From DATBGZ01 sp036557785 (GTDB lineage: Bacteria > Actinomycetota > Actinomycetes > Mycobacteriales > Micromonosporaceae): a stretch of DNA of 64,000 nt. Below are positions 1 to 8,578 of the stretch, piece after piece. The position numbers and the translations under genes are program-made. Below the pieces are notes generated by a model. The model had not been told where the DNA came from. It saw only the letters and a list, made by a program, of their open reading frames with translations, and searched no databases. Each line of letters starts with the position of its first letter. Position 1 is the first letter of the stretch. Where the stretch lies: positions 1 to 64,000 of the forward strand of contig DATBGZ010000032.1 of the NCBI GenBank assembly GCA_036557785.1, written 5' to 3'.

Positions 1-245
1 TGAGCGTCGACGACCTGCGCGGCCAGTCCCGCTCCCGGGTCCTCGTCAACGCCCGCCAGGTCGCCATGTACCTGTGCCGCGAGCTCACCGACATGTCCCT
101 GCCCCGCATCGGTCACGCCTTCGGCGGCCGCGACCACACCACCGTCATGCACGCCGACCGCAAGATCCGCCAGCTCATGGCTGAGCGCCGAACGCTGTTC
201 AACCAGATCGCCGAACTGACCAACCGGATCAAGCAGAGCCCCTGA
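1..245 (+). CDS. dnaA: DnaA replication initiator, C-terminal end (partial)
   Basis: The last 81 codons of dnaA run from the window edge (first full codon at base 3) to TGA at 243-245. They encode most of domain IV, the DNA-binding domain that reads DnaA boxes: the stretch around NARQVAMYLCREL is the basic loop and recognition region, and GGRDHTTVMHA is the DnaA signature. DnaA is the AAA+ ATPase that melts oriC and loads the replisome. The gene sits immediately before a box-rich spacer and dnaN, the standard actinobacterial arrangement. The N-terminal domains and ATPase core lie outside the window. Confidence 0.97.
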   Translation, partial: SVDDLRGQSRSRVLVNARQVAMYLCRELTDMSLPRIGHAFGGRDHTTVMHADRKIRQLMAERRTLFNQIAELTNRIKQSP

Positions 246-754
246 CCTGAGGGTGTTATCCACAGGCTGTGGACAGCGGTTGGGGAAAACGCCTCGATTC
301 CTGGGGACCAGCACAGGACGGCCATGTGGACACCGCGGATCGCCGGCTGGTCGCGGTCATCCACATATCGGGCCCGCGGACCGTGGATAACCCGTGGACA
401 ACCCGGTGGACGGTCGAGGCCGGCATCCGACTGTTGATCTTCCTGTGGAAACGATCGGCGCGCCGCCCCCAGGTCGCCCACCGAATATCCACCGCCGATC
501 ACCCACGCTGACCAGGCAGGACACGGGTTATCCCCAGTGTCCACAGCACCGATGACGATGACGGGTTATCTCCGAAGACAACAGCCATCAACCATCGCGC
601 TGTGGAAGACCGACCGCCGTCGAGCCCGGACCGGAAACCTCGCGGCGCGCCGCGTGGCGTACCTGACATCGCAGCCGAGCGCGGTCCAGAATCAAGCGTT
701 CCCACCGTGCCTGTGCGGGCGCGGTCGCAGACGTGGCGATGCGGGAGGCGTGAC
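246..754. promoter_or_regulatory. oriC: oriC: dnaA-dnaN spacer with clustered DnaA boxes
   Basis: This 509-base gap has no convincing gene. Compared with the box consensus TTRTCCACA it contains a perfect TTATCCACA at 256-264 (+) and one-mismatch boxes at 268-276 (-), 325-333 (-), 357-365 (+), 382-390 (-), 393-401 (-), 528-536 (+) and 537-545 (+). Many weakly matching boxes in both orientations are typical of high-GC actinobacterial origins. No clearly AT-rich unwinding element stands out; the least GC-rich stretches are near 281-300 and 430-455. The dnaN promoter must also lie here. Short open frames on both strands across this region look like composition artefacts. Confidence 0.9.
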
Positions 755-1885
755 ATGAAGTTCCGGGTTGAGCGAGACCAGCTCGCCGACGCCGTCGCAT
801 GGACGGCCAAGAGCCTGCCGACGCGCCCATCCGTGCCAGTGCTCGCCGGGGTGCTCCTGCGCGTGGTCGACGGGGTGCTCACCGTCTCTGGTTTCGACTA
901 CGAGGTCTCCAGCCAGGCGACGGTCGCCGTGCAGGGCGACTCCGACGGCGCCGCGCTGGTCTCGGGCCGGCTGCTCGCCGAGATCACGAAGGCGCTGCCG
1001 GCCAAGCCCGTCGAGGTGGCCGCGGTCGCCAGTCATCTGGAGATCGTCTGCGGCAGCGGCCGCTTCACGCTGCCGACGATGCCGGTGGAGGACTACCCGA
1101 CCCTGCCCGCCATGCCCGAGACAGCGGGCTCTGTGGATGGCCAGACGTTCGCGCTCGCCGTGGCCCAGGTGGCCATTGCCGCGGGGCGTGACGAGACGAT
1201 CCCGATGCTGACCGGGGTGCGGATGGAGCTCGAGGGTGAGACGCTCTCGCTGCTGGCCACGGACCGGTACCGGGCCGCGATCCGGGAGCTGACGTGGCGC
1301 CCGGATGATCCGTCGGCGAGCCTGCAGGCGTTGGTGCCGGCGCGCACCCTGCACGACACGGCCAAGACCCTCGGCCCGCTCGGCGGCGACGTGACCGTGG
1401 CGCTGTCCCGTGGCGGTGTGGGCGAGGGCATGATCGGGTTCGCGGGCGGATCCCGCCGGACCACGAGCCGCCTGCTCGACCCGGACTTCCCCAAGATCCG
1501 GGCGCTGTTCCCCGACCAGTTCGACGCCCGGGCGCGGATGACCGTCGCGGCACTCACGGAGGTGGTCAAGCGGGTGGCGCTCGTCGCCGACCGCACCACC
1601 CCGGTCCGGCTCAGCTTCGCTGAGGGCGAGGTCGTCGTCGAGGCCGGTGGCAGCGAGGATGCGCGGGCCAGTGAGGTCCTCGAAGGCGAGTTCACCGGCG
1701 AGCCGCTGACGGTGGCGTTCAACCCCAGCTACCTGCTCGACGGGTTGTCGGTGCTCGATGCTCCTCGCGCTCTGCTCTCGTTTACCCACCCCATGAAGCC
1801 AGCCGTCATCACGCCGGCCGGGGAGGATGGAGAGTCGGTCCCGGGCTATCGCTACCTGATCATGCCGATGCGCGTGGGAGGCTGA
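755..1885 (+). CDS. dnaN: DNA polymerase III beta sliding clamp
   Basis: The 376-residue product forms the ring-shaped clamp that tethers DNA polymerase III to DNA and recruits ligases, mismatch repair and other partners. The start MKFRVERDQLADAVAW is the family's usual beginning, and the length is normal for an actinobacterial clamp. The frame is open 51 codons further upstream, but ATG at 755 is chosen because GGGAGG at 743-748 gives ideal spacing and the upstream part does not resemble the family. The protein ends YRYLIMPMRVGG, matching the conserved C-terminal strand with its MP(M/V)R motif. It lies between oriC and gnd. Confidence 0.97.
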   Translation: MKFRVERDQLADAVAWTAKSLPTRPSVPVLAGVLLRVVDGVLTVSGFDYEVSSQATVAVQGDSDGAALVSGRLLAEITKALPAKPVEVAAVASHLEIVCGSGRFTLPTMPVEDYPTLPAMPETAGSVDGQTFALAVAQVAIAAGRDETIPMLTGVRMELEGETLSLLATDRYRAAIRELTWRPDDPSASLQALVPARTLHDTAKTLGPLGGDVTVALSRGGVGEGMIGFAGGSRRTTSRLLDPDFPKIRALFPDQFDARARMTVAALTEVVKRVALVADRTTPVRLSFAEGEVVVEAGGSEDARASEVLEGEFTGEPLTVAFNPSYLLDGLSVLDAPRALLSFTHPMKPAVITPAGEDGESVPGYRYLIMPMRVGG

Positions 1886-1958
1886 CCAGGTCCGGTCGAG
1901 ATCAAGGCCCTGCCGGTCCGGCCGGCGGACGATCGCTGTCGGTCGGGAGGAGATGCGG

Positions 1959-2864
1959 ATGCAACTGGGTCTGATCGGGCTGGGGCGCATGGGCGGCAAC
2001 ATGGCGGCCCGGCTCCGCGCGGCCGGGCATGAAGTGGTCGGCTTCGACCGGGACCCCGCGCTCTCCGACGTCGCCGGCCTGCCGGAGTTGGCGGCGGCGC
2101 TGACGCCGCCGCGCGTCGTGTGGGTGATGGTGCCGCCGGAGGTCACCGACGCCACCGTCGACGAGGTCGCCAACGGTCTCAGTGCTGGCGACACGCTTAT
2201 CGACGGCGGTAACTCGCCGTTCACGCTGGACCGGCCCCGGGCCGCGCGGCTCGGGCAGCGCGGAATCGGCTACCTCGACGTGGGCGTCTCGGGTGGGGTC
2301 TGGGGCCGGGACGCGGGCTACGGCCTGATGGTCGGCGGAGACCCCGCGCACGTCGCGCAGGCCATGCCGTTGTTCGAGGCGCTGAAGCCGGCCGGTCCGT
2401 ACGGCTTCGTGCACGCGGGCCCCGTCGGTGCCGGGCACTACGCGAAGATGGTCCACAACGGCATCGAGTACGGCCTCATGCACGCCTATGCCGAGGGATA
2501 TGAACTCCTCACCGCGTCGGAGTACGTGACGGATGTCGCGGCGGTCATCAAGTCCTGGCGCTCGGGCACCGTCGTGCGCTCCTGGCTGCTCGATCTGCTC
2601 GATCGGGCGTTGGACGAGGATCCCGGCCTGGCTGGGTTGCGGGGCTATGCCGACGACACCGGCGAGGGCCGGTGGACCGTGGACGAGGCGGTACGGCTCG
2701 CCGTGCCGCTGCATGTCATCTCGGCCGCGCTCTTCGCCCGTTTCCGCTCACGCCAGGACGACTCGCCGGCGCTGAAGGCGGTGGCCGCGCTGCGCAACCA
2801 GTTCGGCGGGCACGCTGTCAGGCGGGACGGGGGGCCCGGCCAGCCCACGGCTGGGACGGAGTAG
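1959..2864 (+). CDS. gnd: 6-phosphogluconate dehydrogenase, decarboxylating (short GndA type)
   Basis: This enzyme oxidises and decarboxylates 6-phosphogluconate to ribulose 5-phosphate in the oxidative pentose phosphate pathway. The N-terminal Rossmann motif GLIGLGRMGGNMAARL binds the dinucleotide, and DGGNSPF, the GVSGGVWG loop and KMVHNGIEYGLM are substrate and catalytic signatures. At about 301 residues it belongs to the short form, often NAD-dependent, rather than the roughly 470-residue form. ATG at 1959 is preferred over ATG at 1953 because GGGAGGAG at 1945-1952 is correctly spaced only from 1959. A gnd gene between dnaN and recF is a common actinobacterial arrangement. It stops four bases before recF, suggesting co-transcription. 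Confidence 0.93.
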   Translation: MQLGLIGLGRMGGNMAARLRAAGHEVVGFDRDPALSDVAGLPELAAALTPPRVVWVMVPPEVTDATVDEVANGLSAGDTLIDGGNSPFTLDRPRAARLGQRGIGYLDVGVSGGVWGRDAGYGLMVGGDPAHVAQAMPLFEALKPAGPYGFVHAGPVGAGHYAKMVHNGIEYGLMHAYAEGYELLTASEYVTDVAAVIKSWRSGTVVRSWLLDLLDRALDEDPGLAGLRGYADDTGEGRWTVDEAVRLAVPLHVISAALFARFRSRQDDSPALKAVAALRNQFGGHAVRRDGGPGQPTAGTE

Positions 2865-2868
2865 CGGC

Positions 2869-4128
2869 GTGTTTGTCCGCCGGCTGGAGTTACGGGACTT
2901 TCGCAGCTACCCCGAGGCCGTGGTGGAGTTCGAGCCCGGACCGAGTGTCCTGGTCGGACCCAACGGTCACGGCAAGACGAACCTGATCGAGGCGATCGGC
3001 TTCGTGGCTACGCTGTCCAGTCACCGCATCGCGACGGAGGCACCGCTCGTGCGCCACGGTGCCGAACGGGCGATCATCCGGTGCTCAATCGTGCACGACG
3101 ATCGTGAGCTGCTGGTGGAGTTGGAGGTCACGCCCGGCAAGGCCAACCGAGCCCGGATCGGCCGGGCACCCGCGACCCGGGCCCGGGACGTTCTCGGGGC
3201 CCTGAGGCTGGTCCTCTTCGCCCCCGAGGATCTCGCGCTGGTTCGGGGCGACCCGGGCGAGCGACGGCGCTTCCTGGACGACCTGCTCGTGCAACGACAG
3301 CCGCGCCTCGCCGGCGTCCGCGCGGATTACGAACGGGTGCTCAAGCAGCGCAACGCCCTGCTGCGCACCGCATACCTGGCGCGCAAGGTGAGCACCCGCA
3401 GGAGCCGGCCGGCGTCACCCCCGCCCGAGGACCCCGCGGTGGCGGGGGGCGGTCCGGAGGCGGATCTGTCCACACTGGACGTCTGGGATCTGCATCTCGC
3501 GGCGTACGGCGCGGACCTGGTCGCGGCGAGGCTGGAGCTGTGCGCCGCTCTCAGCCCGCACCTGGCCAAGTCCTATGACGCGGTCAGCGCAGGCCGGGGC
3601 GAGGCACGGGCGAGCTACGACGCGAGGTCCTGGAGCGAGGGTCAGGCCAGCGAGCTCGGTCGGGCAGAGGTCGAGCAACGGCTGCGTGAGGCACTCACAG
3701 CGGCCCGACCCTCCGAAGTGGAGCGTGGTGTCACGCTCGTCGGCCCGCACCGCGACGAGCTGAACCTGATGCTCGGCGAACTACCCGCGAAGGGGTACGC
3801 GAGCCACGGGGAGTCCTGGTCCTATGCCCTGGCGCTGCGGCTGGCCGCCTACGAGTTGCTGCGCGGCGAGGGCATCGAGCCGGTGCTGATCCTGGACGAC
3901 GTGTTCGCGGAGCTGGACACCGGGCGCCGTGAGCGTCTCGCCGAGCTGGTCGGCGGTGCGACCCAGGTGCTGGTCACCTGCGCGGTCGCGCAGGACGTGC
4001 CTGCGGCCCTCCAGGGCGTCCGCTACGACGTGGTCGACGTCGGTATGGCTGACGGTACGGCCGGCTCGGACGGCGCGAGTGACGGCGGTTCGGTCGGGAC
4101 GCGAAGCCGGGTGTCCCGTGGCGACTGA
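2869..4128 (+). CDS. recF: RecF recombination mediator ATPase
   Basis: RecF is an SMC-like ABC ATPase that helps RecO and RecR load RecA at single-strand gaps. Residues about 30-37, GPNGHGKT, are the Walker A motif. SHGESWSYALALRLA near 305 is the ABC signature, and LILDDVFAELD near 341 is Walker B plus the following acidic switch. GTG at 2869 starts the canonical sequence VFVRRLELRDFRSY. The 419-residue length is slightly long because of a Pro/Ala-rich insert near residues 175-200 and a Gly/Ser-rich C-terminal tail, both probably lineage-specific. The 3' end overlaps the DUF721 gene by 11 bases. Confidence 0.96.
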   Translation: MFVRRLELRDFRSYPEAVVEFEPGPSVLVGPNGHGKTNLIEAIGFVATLSSHRIATEAPLVRHGAERAIIRCSIVHDDRELLVELEVTPGKANRARIGRAPATRARDVLGALRLVLFAPEDLALVRGDPGERRRFLDDLLVQRQPRLAGVRADYERVLKQRNALLRTAYLARKVSTRRSRPASPPPEDPAVAGGGPEADLSTLDVWDLHLAAYGADLVAARLELCAALSPHLAKSYDAVSAGRGEARASYDARSWSEGQASELGRAEVEQRLREALTAARPSEVERGVTLVGPHRDELNLMLGELPAKGYASHGESWSYALALRLAAYELLRGEGIEPVLILDDVFAELDTGRRERLAELVGGATQVLVTCAVAQDVPAALQGVRYDVVDVGMADGTAGSDGASDGGSVGTRSRVSRGD

Positions 4129-4651
4129 CGGCACCGACCAGCCAGCGGGCGGCGCCGACGAGACCGGCGCCGAACTGGCCCGCGCGGTCCTCGATGCCGC
4201 CCGCGTGCGTCGGGAGGCACGTCCCTCGGGGCGTAAGGCTCGCCCCGGTAGCGCCGGGAAGCGGTTGCGGGGATACTCCGGCGCGGGCACCGATCCGCGC
4301 GACCCCCAGCGTCTCGGCGACCTGATCTCGCGTCTGGTGAAGGCCCGGGGGTGGCAGCGGCCGACGGCCGAGGCCCGGATCTTCGGCACGTGGGAGGTTC
4401 TCGTCGGAGCCGATGTCGCGACACACTGCCGGCCCGTGAAGCTCGCGGACGGCGAGCTGACGATCGAGGCCGAGTCGACCGCCTGGGCGACCCAGCTGCG
4501 CGGCCTGAGCACCAGGCTGCTCGCTCGCGTCGCCGCCGAGGTGGGACCGGAGGTGGTCCGGCGCATCCACGTCCACGGCCCCGTGGCACCCTCGTGGGCT
4601 AAGGGCCCCAAGCGGGTGCGGGGCCGCGGGCCGCGGGACACCTACGGCTGA
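4118..4651 (+). CDS. DUF721 (DciA-like) protein
   Basis: A 177-residue protein with a low-complexity, charged N-terminal half and a conserved DUF721 core from about residue 65 (QRLGDLISRLVKARGW) through the strand regions around VATHCRPVKLADGELTI. DUF721 includes DciA, the ancestral helicase-operator protein that helps load DnaB in bacteria lacking DnaC, and the gene next to recF is conserved in actinobacteria. GTG at 4118 overlaps the end of recF; the frame is open further upstream inside recF, but that extension does not look coding. A role in replicative helicase loading is inferred from family and position. Confidence 0.85.
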   Translation: MATDGTDQPAGGADETGAELARAVLDAARVRREARPSGRKARPGSAGKRLRGYSGAGTDPRDPQRLGDLISRLVKARGWQRPTAEARIFGTWEVLVGADVATHCRPVKLADGELTIEAESTAWATQLRGLSTRLLARVAAEVGPEVVRRIHVHGPVAPSWAKGPKRVRGRGPRDTYG

Positions 4652-4688
4652 GGCCCGGCGTCCCGGCGAGAGGAGAACGAGTTCGATC

Positions 4689-5438
4689 GTGACGCAGCCT
4701 GAGGACATCGTCGCTCGCATTGTGGCGGCCGATGCCGGGCACGCGGCCGCGCTCGTGCTCGCCCTGCCGTGGCAGCAGACCCGAGCGGTGCTTGCCGCGC
4801 TCGGGCCCCGGGAAGTTGCCCGGCTTCTCTCGGGCGCACGCGCCGACCGGATCCCCGACCTGGTCACTCACATCTCGCCCGGGTTGTTGTCGGCGGTGCT
4901 GGCACAGCTGACCGTGGCGGACATCGCGCAACTCGTGCCGTTGCTGCCGATGGACCTCGCGACTCGGATGGTCCAGCACATGCCCGCCGCCACCGGCGCC
5001 GAGCTCCTGCTGGTCCTGCCGACCCACCAGCGGCTCGCCCTGCAGGACGCGCTGCCCCGCCACGCGCCTGAGGGCGAGGAGAGTGAGTACCCGCGCCGCG
5101 TGGAGCAGGCCGTCCGGCAGATCTGCGGACGCGTTCTATGGTCGGATCTGGTCACCGGCAGCCTGCTTACGGAGGTCTTCGGTCGACCGGTGCTCGTCGT
5201 CGCGATCGACAGGTCTGGTTCCCGCTTCACCGCGTCGGATCTGCGTGGCGTCGTGGCGGGCACCGACTGGCGGCACATCGCTGGTCTCGTGGTGACGACC
5301 AACGCGAGTGTGGATCCGGACGTCGGCGCCGCTTTGCGGGAGGCCCGGCAGCACGGCTTCCTCGTGGAGGCCGTGGCGTGGCAGGACGAGCGCGACGACG
5401 GTGTGCTGAAGCGGATCCTGGTGCGGCTGGCGAGCTGA
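4689..5438 (+). CDS. conserved protein with MgtE-N-like helical repeats, function unknown
   Basis: A 249-residue soluble protein starting at GTG 4689. The first 120 residues are short amphipathic helices with repeating patterns (ALVLALPWQQTRAVLAALGPREVARLL, in two to three related turns), resembling the superhelical N-domain of MgtE or FliG-type repeats. The C-terminal half alternates beta strands and helices (VLVVAIDRSG, HIAGLVVTTNA, GFLVEAVAWQDE), suggesting a compact alpha/beta domain. There are no membrane segments or signal peptide. It lies between the recF operon and a minus-strand hypothetical and has no recognised partner. I do not recognise a named family; the helical-repeat similarity is an impression from the pattern. 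Confidence 0.7.
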   Translation: MTQPEDIVARIVAADAGHAAALVLALPWQQTRAVLAALGPREVARLLSGARADRIPDLVTHISPGLLSAVLAQLTVADIAQLVPLLPMDLATRMVQHMPAATGAELLLVLPTHQRLALQDALPRHAPEGEESEYPRRVEQAVRQICGRVLWSDLVTGSLLTEVFGRPVLVVAIDRSGSRFTASDLRGVVAGTDWRHIAGLVVTTNASVDPDVGAALREARQHGFLVEAVAWQDERDDGVLKRILVRLAS

Positions 5439-5456
5439 TCGAGCCCGGCCGGGCGG

Positions 5457-6014
5457 TCAGAAGTCGGCGTAGACCGCGAAGCTGCGCTCGGCGCAGCGCC
5501 GGTAGAAACGGGCGAGCACGTCGAGCTCGAGCAGGGAGAAGTTCCACACTGGAGGGTTGCGGTGCTCGTCGAGGAGTGCGCCGAGGCGGCTGTCGAGCCA
5601 GCGCAGCTCCTTGTCCGCCTGTCGCGCCTCCGCCAACGCGTTCTGCATGACCTGGGTGATGCTCTCGAAGGTCACGACCTCGCCGATCGACGTGTGGCGG
5701 ACGACGAAGCGCTCGAGCCCGCCCGCGAGCCATTCACACCCGTCGGGGTCGATGACCGGATCCTCGTCGGAGACGGAGTTCTCGGTGGCGTAGAGGACGC
5801 CCTCCATCCCCAGCAGGAGGTCGACCAGCTCGGTGTAGGCGACGGCGTGGACGGTCGCGGAGCGGGCGATGACCGTGGCGAGCGCGGCAGCGGGACCGGC
5901 GTTCGGTGGGGCCTTCTCGGCGAAGGTGATGAAGTCGGCGAATTCCTTGGGGTCGACGGGCTCGTAGAACTTCCCCGTGCGCGGCCATTGGACCGCGACG
6001 TTGTCGAGTCCCAT
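5457..6014 (-). CDS. conserved hypothetical protein
   Basis: A 185-residue acidic protein starting MGLDNVAVQWPRTGKFYEPV. The start is fixed by the ATG at 6014 with GGAGGAG just upstream on the minus strand. It is largely helical with a well-conserved look (DPVIDPDGCEW, RWLDSRLGALLDEH, RFYRRCAERSF) and has no signal peptide or membrane segment. The minus frame stays open far beyond this start, opposite gyrB, but that extension is an antisense artefact of high GC. The gene is convergent with the gene ending at 5438 and divergent from gyrB. Function unknown. Confidence 0.8.
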   Translation of the reverse strand: MGLDNVAVQWPRTGKFYEPVDPKEFADFITFAEKAPPNAGPAAALATVIARSATVHAVAYTELVDLLLGMEGVLYATENSVSDEDPVIDPDGCEWLAGGLERFVVRHTSIGEVVTFESITQVMQNALAEARQADKELRWLDSRLGALLDEHRNPPVWNFSLLELDVLARFYRRCAERSFAVYADF

Positions 6015-6455
6015 CGCGCTCTCCTCCGCCCACCTGCCGCTACCAGCGGCAACCGACAACCATAGGGCACCCCGGCACGCTCGCGCGATCCCCCACGCGG
6101 CCCATGTTCCCGCCCGGGCATGGCTACCGTGGCGGGTCATGGCGCTACGGCGCGCAACCGGTCCACGGCGCCGCGAGGCCCCTGCCCCGCCCATGTGCGT
6201 GGAGGGGGTCGCGTAGGGCCGGTTTCGACCCGCTGCGCGGATTTCAGACCGCCCGTCGGGGCGTCGTGGCGTGGCGGGAGCACGTCTGGGCGGTAGGATC
6301 TCTGAGGACTGGGACTGTGGTGTGACGGTGCCGACGCGGGTCGGCCCGCCGGACCGGCGCCACCGCACGTCGTCCCCGGCGCGAGCGCGTCGTGGGCGTC
6401 GCCGTGGGGCGCACCGAACCCTGCCGAGAATGGTCGGCGGAGAAAGTGACCGAGC
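6015..6455. promoter_or_regulatory. gyrB upstream region with possible promoter
   Basis: A 441-base gap between the divergent hypothetical gene and gyrB. TAGGAT at 6294-6299 is a good actinobacterial -10-like hexamer, but no clear -35 accompanies it; this would give a leader of about 150 bases. GGAGAAAGTGA ahead of 6456 is the probable gyrB ribosome-binding region. No gene is supported here. Some ATG-initiated frames exist but show no family resemblance. Confidence 0.35.
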
Positions 6456-8432
6456 GTGGCTCAGCCAAGGCAGAACAACGGCGCCAAGCAGAACAGCGAC
6501 TACACCGCAGCCTCGATGACGGCCCTGGAGGGCCTGGAGGCCGTGCGTAAGCGCCCGGGCATGTACATCGGCTCCACCGGGGAGCGCGGCCTGCACCACC
6601 TGGTGTGGGAGGTCGTCGACAACTCGGTGGACGAGGCGCTCGCGGGTTTCGGCGACTCCATCATCGTGACCCTGCTCGCCGACGGGGGAGTCCGGGTCGT
6701 CGACAACGGCCGAGGTATCCCGGTGGACGTCAACCCGAAGACCCGCAAGACCGGTATCGAGATGGCGCTGACCATGCTGCACGCGGGCGGCAAGTTCGAC
6801 GGGAAGGCGTATGCGGTCTCCGGCGGCCTGCACGGCGTTGGTGTGTCGGTCGTGAACGCGCTCTCGTCGCGGGTGGACATCGAGGTACAGCGGGATGGCT
6901 TCGTCTGGCGTCAGCACTATGTCAACACCAAGCCCACGGCGCCGTTGGAGAAGGGCAGCGCCACCCGCAAGATGGGTACGTCGGTCACCTTCTGGCCCGA
7001 CCCCACCGTGTTCGAGACGCTGGAGTTCGACTACCAGACGATCTACCGGCGGCTGCAGGAGAGGGCCTTCCTTTGCCGGGGGTTGACCATCGTGCTGCGC
7101 GACGACCGGGTCTCCGAGGAGGCCGCCGCGGCCGAGGAGCGCAAAGAGGTGACGTTCCTCTACAAGGGAGGGATCGCCGACTTCGTTCGGCACATCAACC
7201 AGACCAAGACGCCGATCCACAAGTCGGTGGTCGAGTTCTCCGCCGAGGACAGCGGCATGGCCGTCGAAGTCGCGATGCAGTGGAACGACTCTTACGGCGA
7301 GAGTGTCTACACGTTCGCGAACCTGATCAACACGCACGAGGGCGGCACGCACGAGGAGGGCTTTCGCTCCGCGCTGACCACAGTGGTGAACAAGTACGGC
7401 TCGGAGAAGAAGATCCTCAAGGGCGACGAGAAGCTGACCGGCGAGGACATCCGCGAGGGGCTGGCCGCGATCGTCTCCGTGAAGCTCACCAACCCGCAGT
7501 TCGAGGGGCAGACCAAGACGAAGCTCGGCAACACCGCCATGAAGAGCTTTGTGCAGAAGGTCTGCAACGAGTGGCTGGCCGACTGGTTCGAGCGCAACCC
7601 CGGCGAGGCGAAGACCATCATCTCCAAGGCCGGCGACGCCGCCCGCGCGCGCAAGGCGGCGGCCCAGGCCCGCGCGATCGCACGGCGCAAGTCATTGCTC
7701 GAGTCCGGCTCGATGCCCGGCAAGCTCTCCGACTGCCAGTCCAACGACCCGACCATCTGCGAGCTGTTCATCGTCGAGGGCGACTCCGCCGGCGGTTCGG
7801 CCAAGCAGGGCCGGGATCCGCGCACACAGGCGATCCTCCCCATCCGTGGCAAGATCCTCAACGTCGAGAAGGCGCGTATCGACCGGGTGCTGAAGAACGC
7901 CGAGGTCCAGTCCCTGATCACCGCGCTCGGCACAGGCATCCACGACGACTTCGACCTGGCCAAGTTGCGCTACCACAAGATCATCCTGATGGCCGACGCG
8001 GACGTGGACGGCCAGCACATCCAGACGCTGCTGTTGACCCTGCTCTTCCGGTTCATGCGGCCGCTGGTCGAGCTCGGCCACGTCTATCTGGCCTCCCCGC
8101 CCCTCTACAAGATCAAGTGGAACAAGAAGGGCGACGACGCGCAGTATGCCTACTCCGACCGCGAGCGCGACGGTCTCATCGCGCTGCGCCAGGAGAAGCG
8201 GCCCAACGCCAAGCCGGACGACATCCAGCGGTTCAAGGGTCTGGGCGAGATGAACTACCCGGAGCTGTGGGAGACCACGATGAACCCGGCCACCCGTACC
8301 CTGCGTCAGGTGTCTCTCGACGACGCGGCCACGGCGGACGAACTGTTCAGCGTCCTCATGGGCGAGGACGTCGAGGCCCGCCGGTCGTTCATCCAGCGCA
8401 ACGCCAAGGACGTCAGATTCCTGGACATCTGA
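6456..8432 (+). CDS. gyrB: DNA gyrase subunit B
   Basis: The ATPase subunit of DNA gyrase, which introduces negative supercoils with GyrA. GHKL ATPase motifs are visible: EVVDNSVDEA near residue 53, DNGRGIPVD near 83 and GGLHGVGVSVVNA near 125. The TOPRIM domain has EGDSAGGSAKQGRD near 441 and the metal-binding DADVDGQHI near 514. The C-terminus YRKIK-type tower and QRFKGLGEMN are present. The 658-residue length is typical of actinobacteria, which lack the Gram-negative insertion. GTG at 6456 is used as the start. gyrA follows after 146 bases containing DnaA boxes and an inverted repeat. Confidence 0.98.
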   Translation: MAQPRQNNGAKQNSDYTAASMTALEGLEAVRKRPGMYIGSTGERGLHHLVWEVVDNSVDEALAGFGDSIIVTLLADGGVRVVDNGRGIPVDVNPKTRKTGIEMALTMLHAGGKFDGKAYAVSGGLHGVGVSVVNALSSRVDIEVQRDGFVWRQHYVNTKPTAPLEKGSATRKMGTSVTFWPDPTVFETLEFDYQTIYRRLQERAFLCRGLTIVLRDDRVSEEAAAAEERKEVTFLYKGGIADFVRHINQTKTPIHKSVVEFSAEDSGMAVEVAMQWNDSYGESVYTFANLINTHEGGTHEEGFRSALTTVVNKYGSEKKILKGDEKLTGEDIREGLAAIVSVKLTNPQFEGQTKTKLGNTAMKSFVQKVCNEWLADWFERNPGEAKTIISKAGDAARARKAAAQARAIARRKSLLESGSMPGKLSDCQSNDPTICELFIVEGDSAGGSAKQGRDPRTQAILPIRGKILNVEKARIDRVLKNAEVQSLITALGTGIHDDFDLAKLRYHKIILMADADVDGQHIQTLLLTLLFRFMRPLVELGHVYLASPPLYKIKWNKKGDDAQYAYSDRERDGLIALRQEKRPNAKPDDIQRFKGLGEMNYPELWETTMNPATRTLRQVSLDDAATADELFSVLMGEDVEARRSFIQRNAKDVRFLDI

Positions 8433-8485
8433 CGTAACGAAGATCCAGTCGCATGAGTGTCGGGCAACCGACTTTTCATGCCCGG

Positions 8486-8514
8486 CTGTCCACATGTCCA
8501 CAGGGTTATCCACA
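8486..8514 (+). promoter_or_regulatory. three tandem DnaA boxes between gyrB and gyrA
   Basis: Three box-like 9-mers stand in direct orientation within 29 bases: CTGTCCACA (8486-8494), ATGTCCACA (8494-8502, sharing one base) and TTATCCACA (8506-8514, perfect). They lie about 65-95 bases before the gyrA start. DnaA is known to act as a transcription factor as well as an initiator, so direct DnaA control of gyrA is a reasonable inference, but binding has not been shown. Confidence 0.6.
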
Positions 8515-8515
8515 G

Positions 8516-8546
8516 CCCGTACGGCTCGCAGCACAGGCCGTACGGG
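8516..8546. repeat. perfect 10-bp inverted repeat before gyrA
   Basis: CCCGTACGGC at 8516-8525 and GCCGTACGGG at 8537-8546 are exact inverted copies separated by 11 bases, starting two bases after the last DnaA box. As RNA it would form a stable hairpin in the gyrA leader; as DNA it could be an operator. There is no T-run, so an intrinsic terminator for gyrB is less convincing. Confidence 0.65.
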
Positions 8547-8578
8547 AGCCATACCGCGACGATGAAAGCTGACGGACC

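Noticed and set aside
692..2224. A 510-residue open frame on the minus strand across dnaN and gnd
   Set aside because: It is entirely antisense to two confident genes, Arg/Gly/His-rich, and shows no family motif. High GC makes such long frames expected.
5457..7352. A 631-residue minus-strand frame
   Set aside because: Only the last 185 codons (from ATG 6014 with a ribosome-binding site) look like a gene; the rest is the antisense of gyrB and its upstream region.
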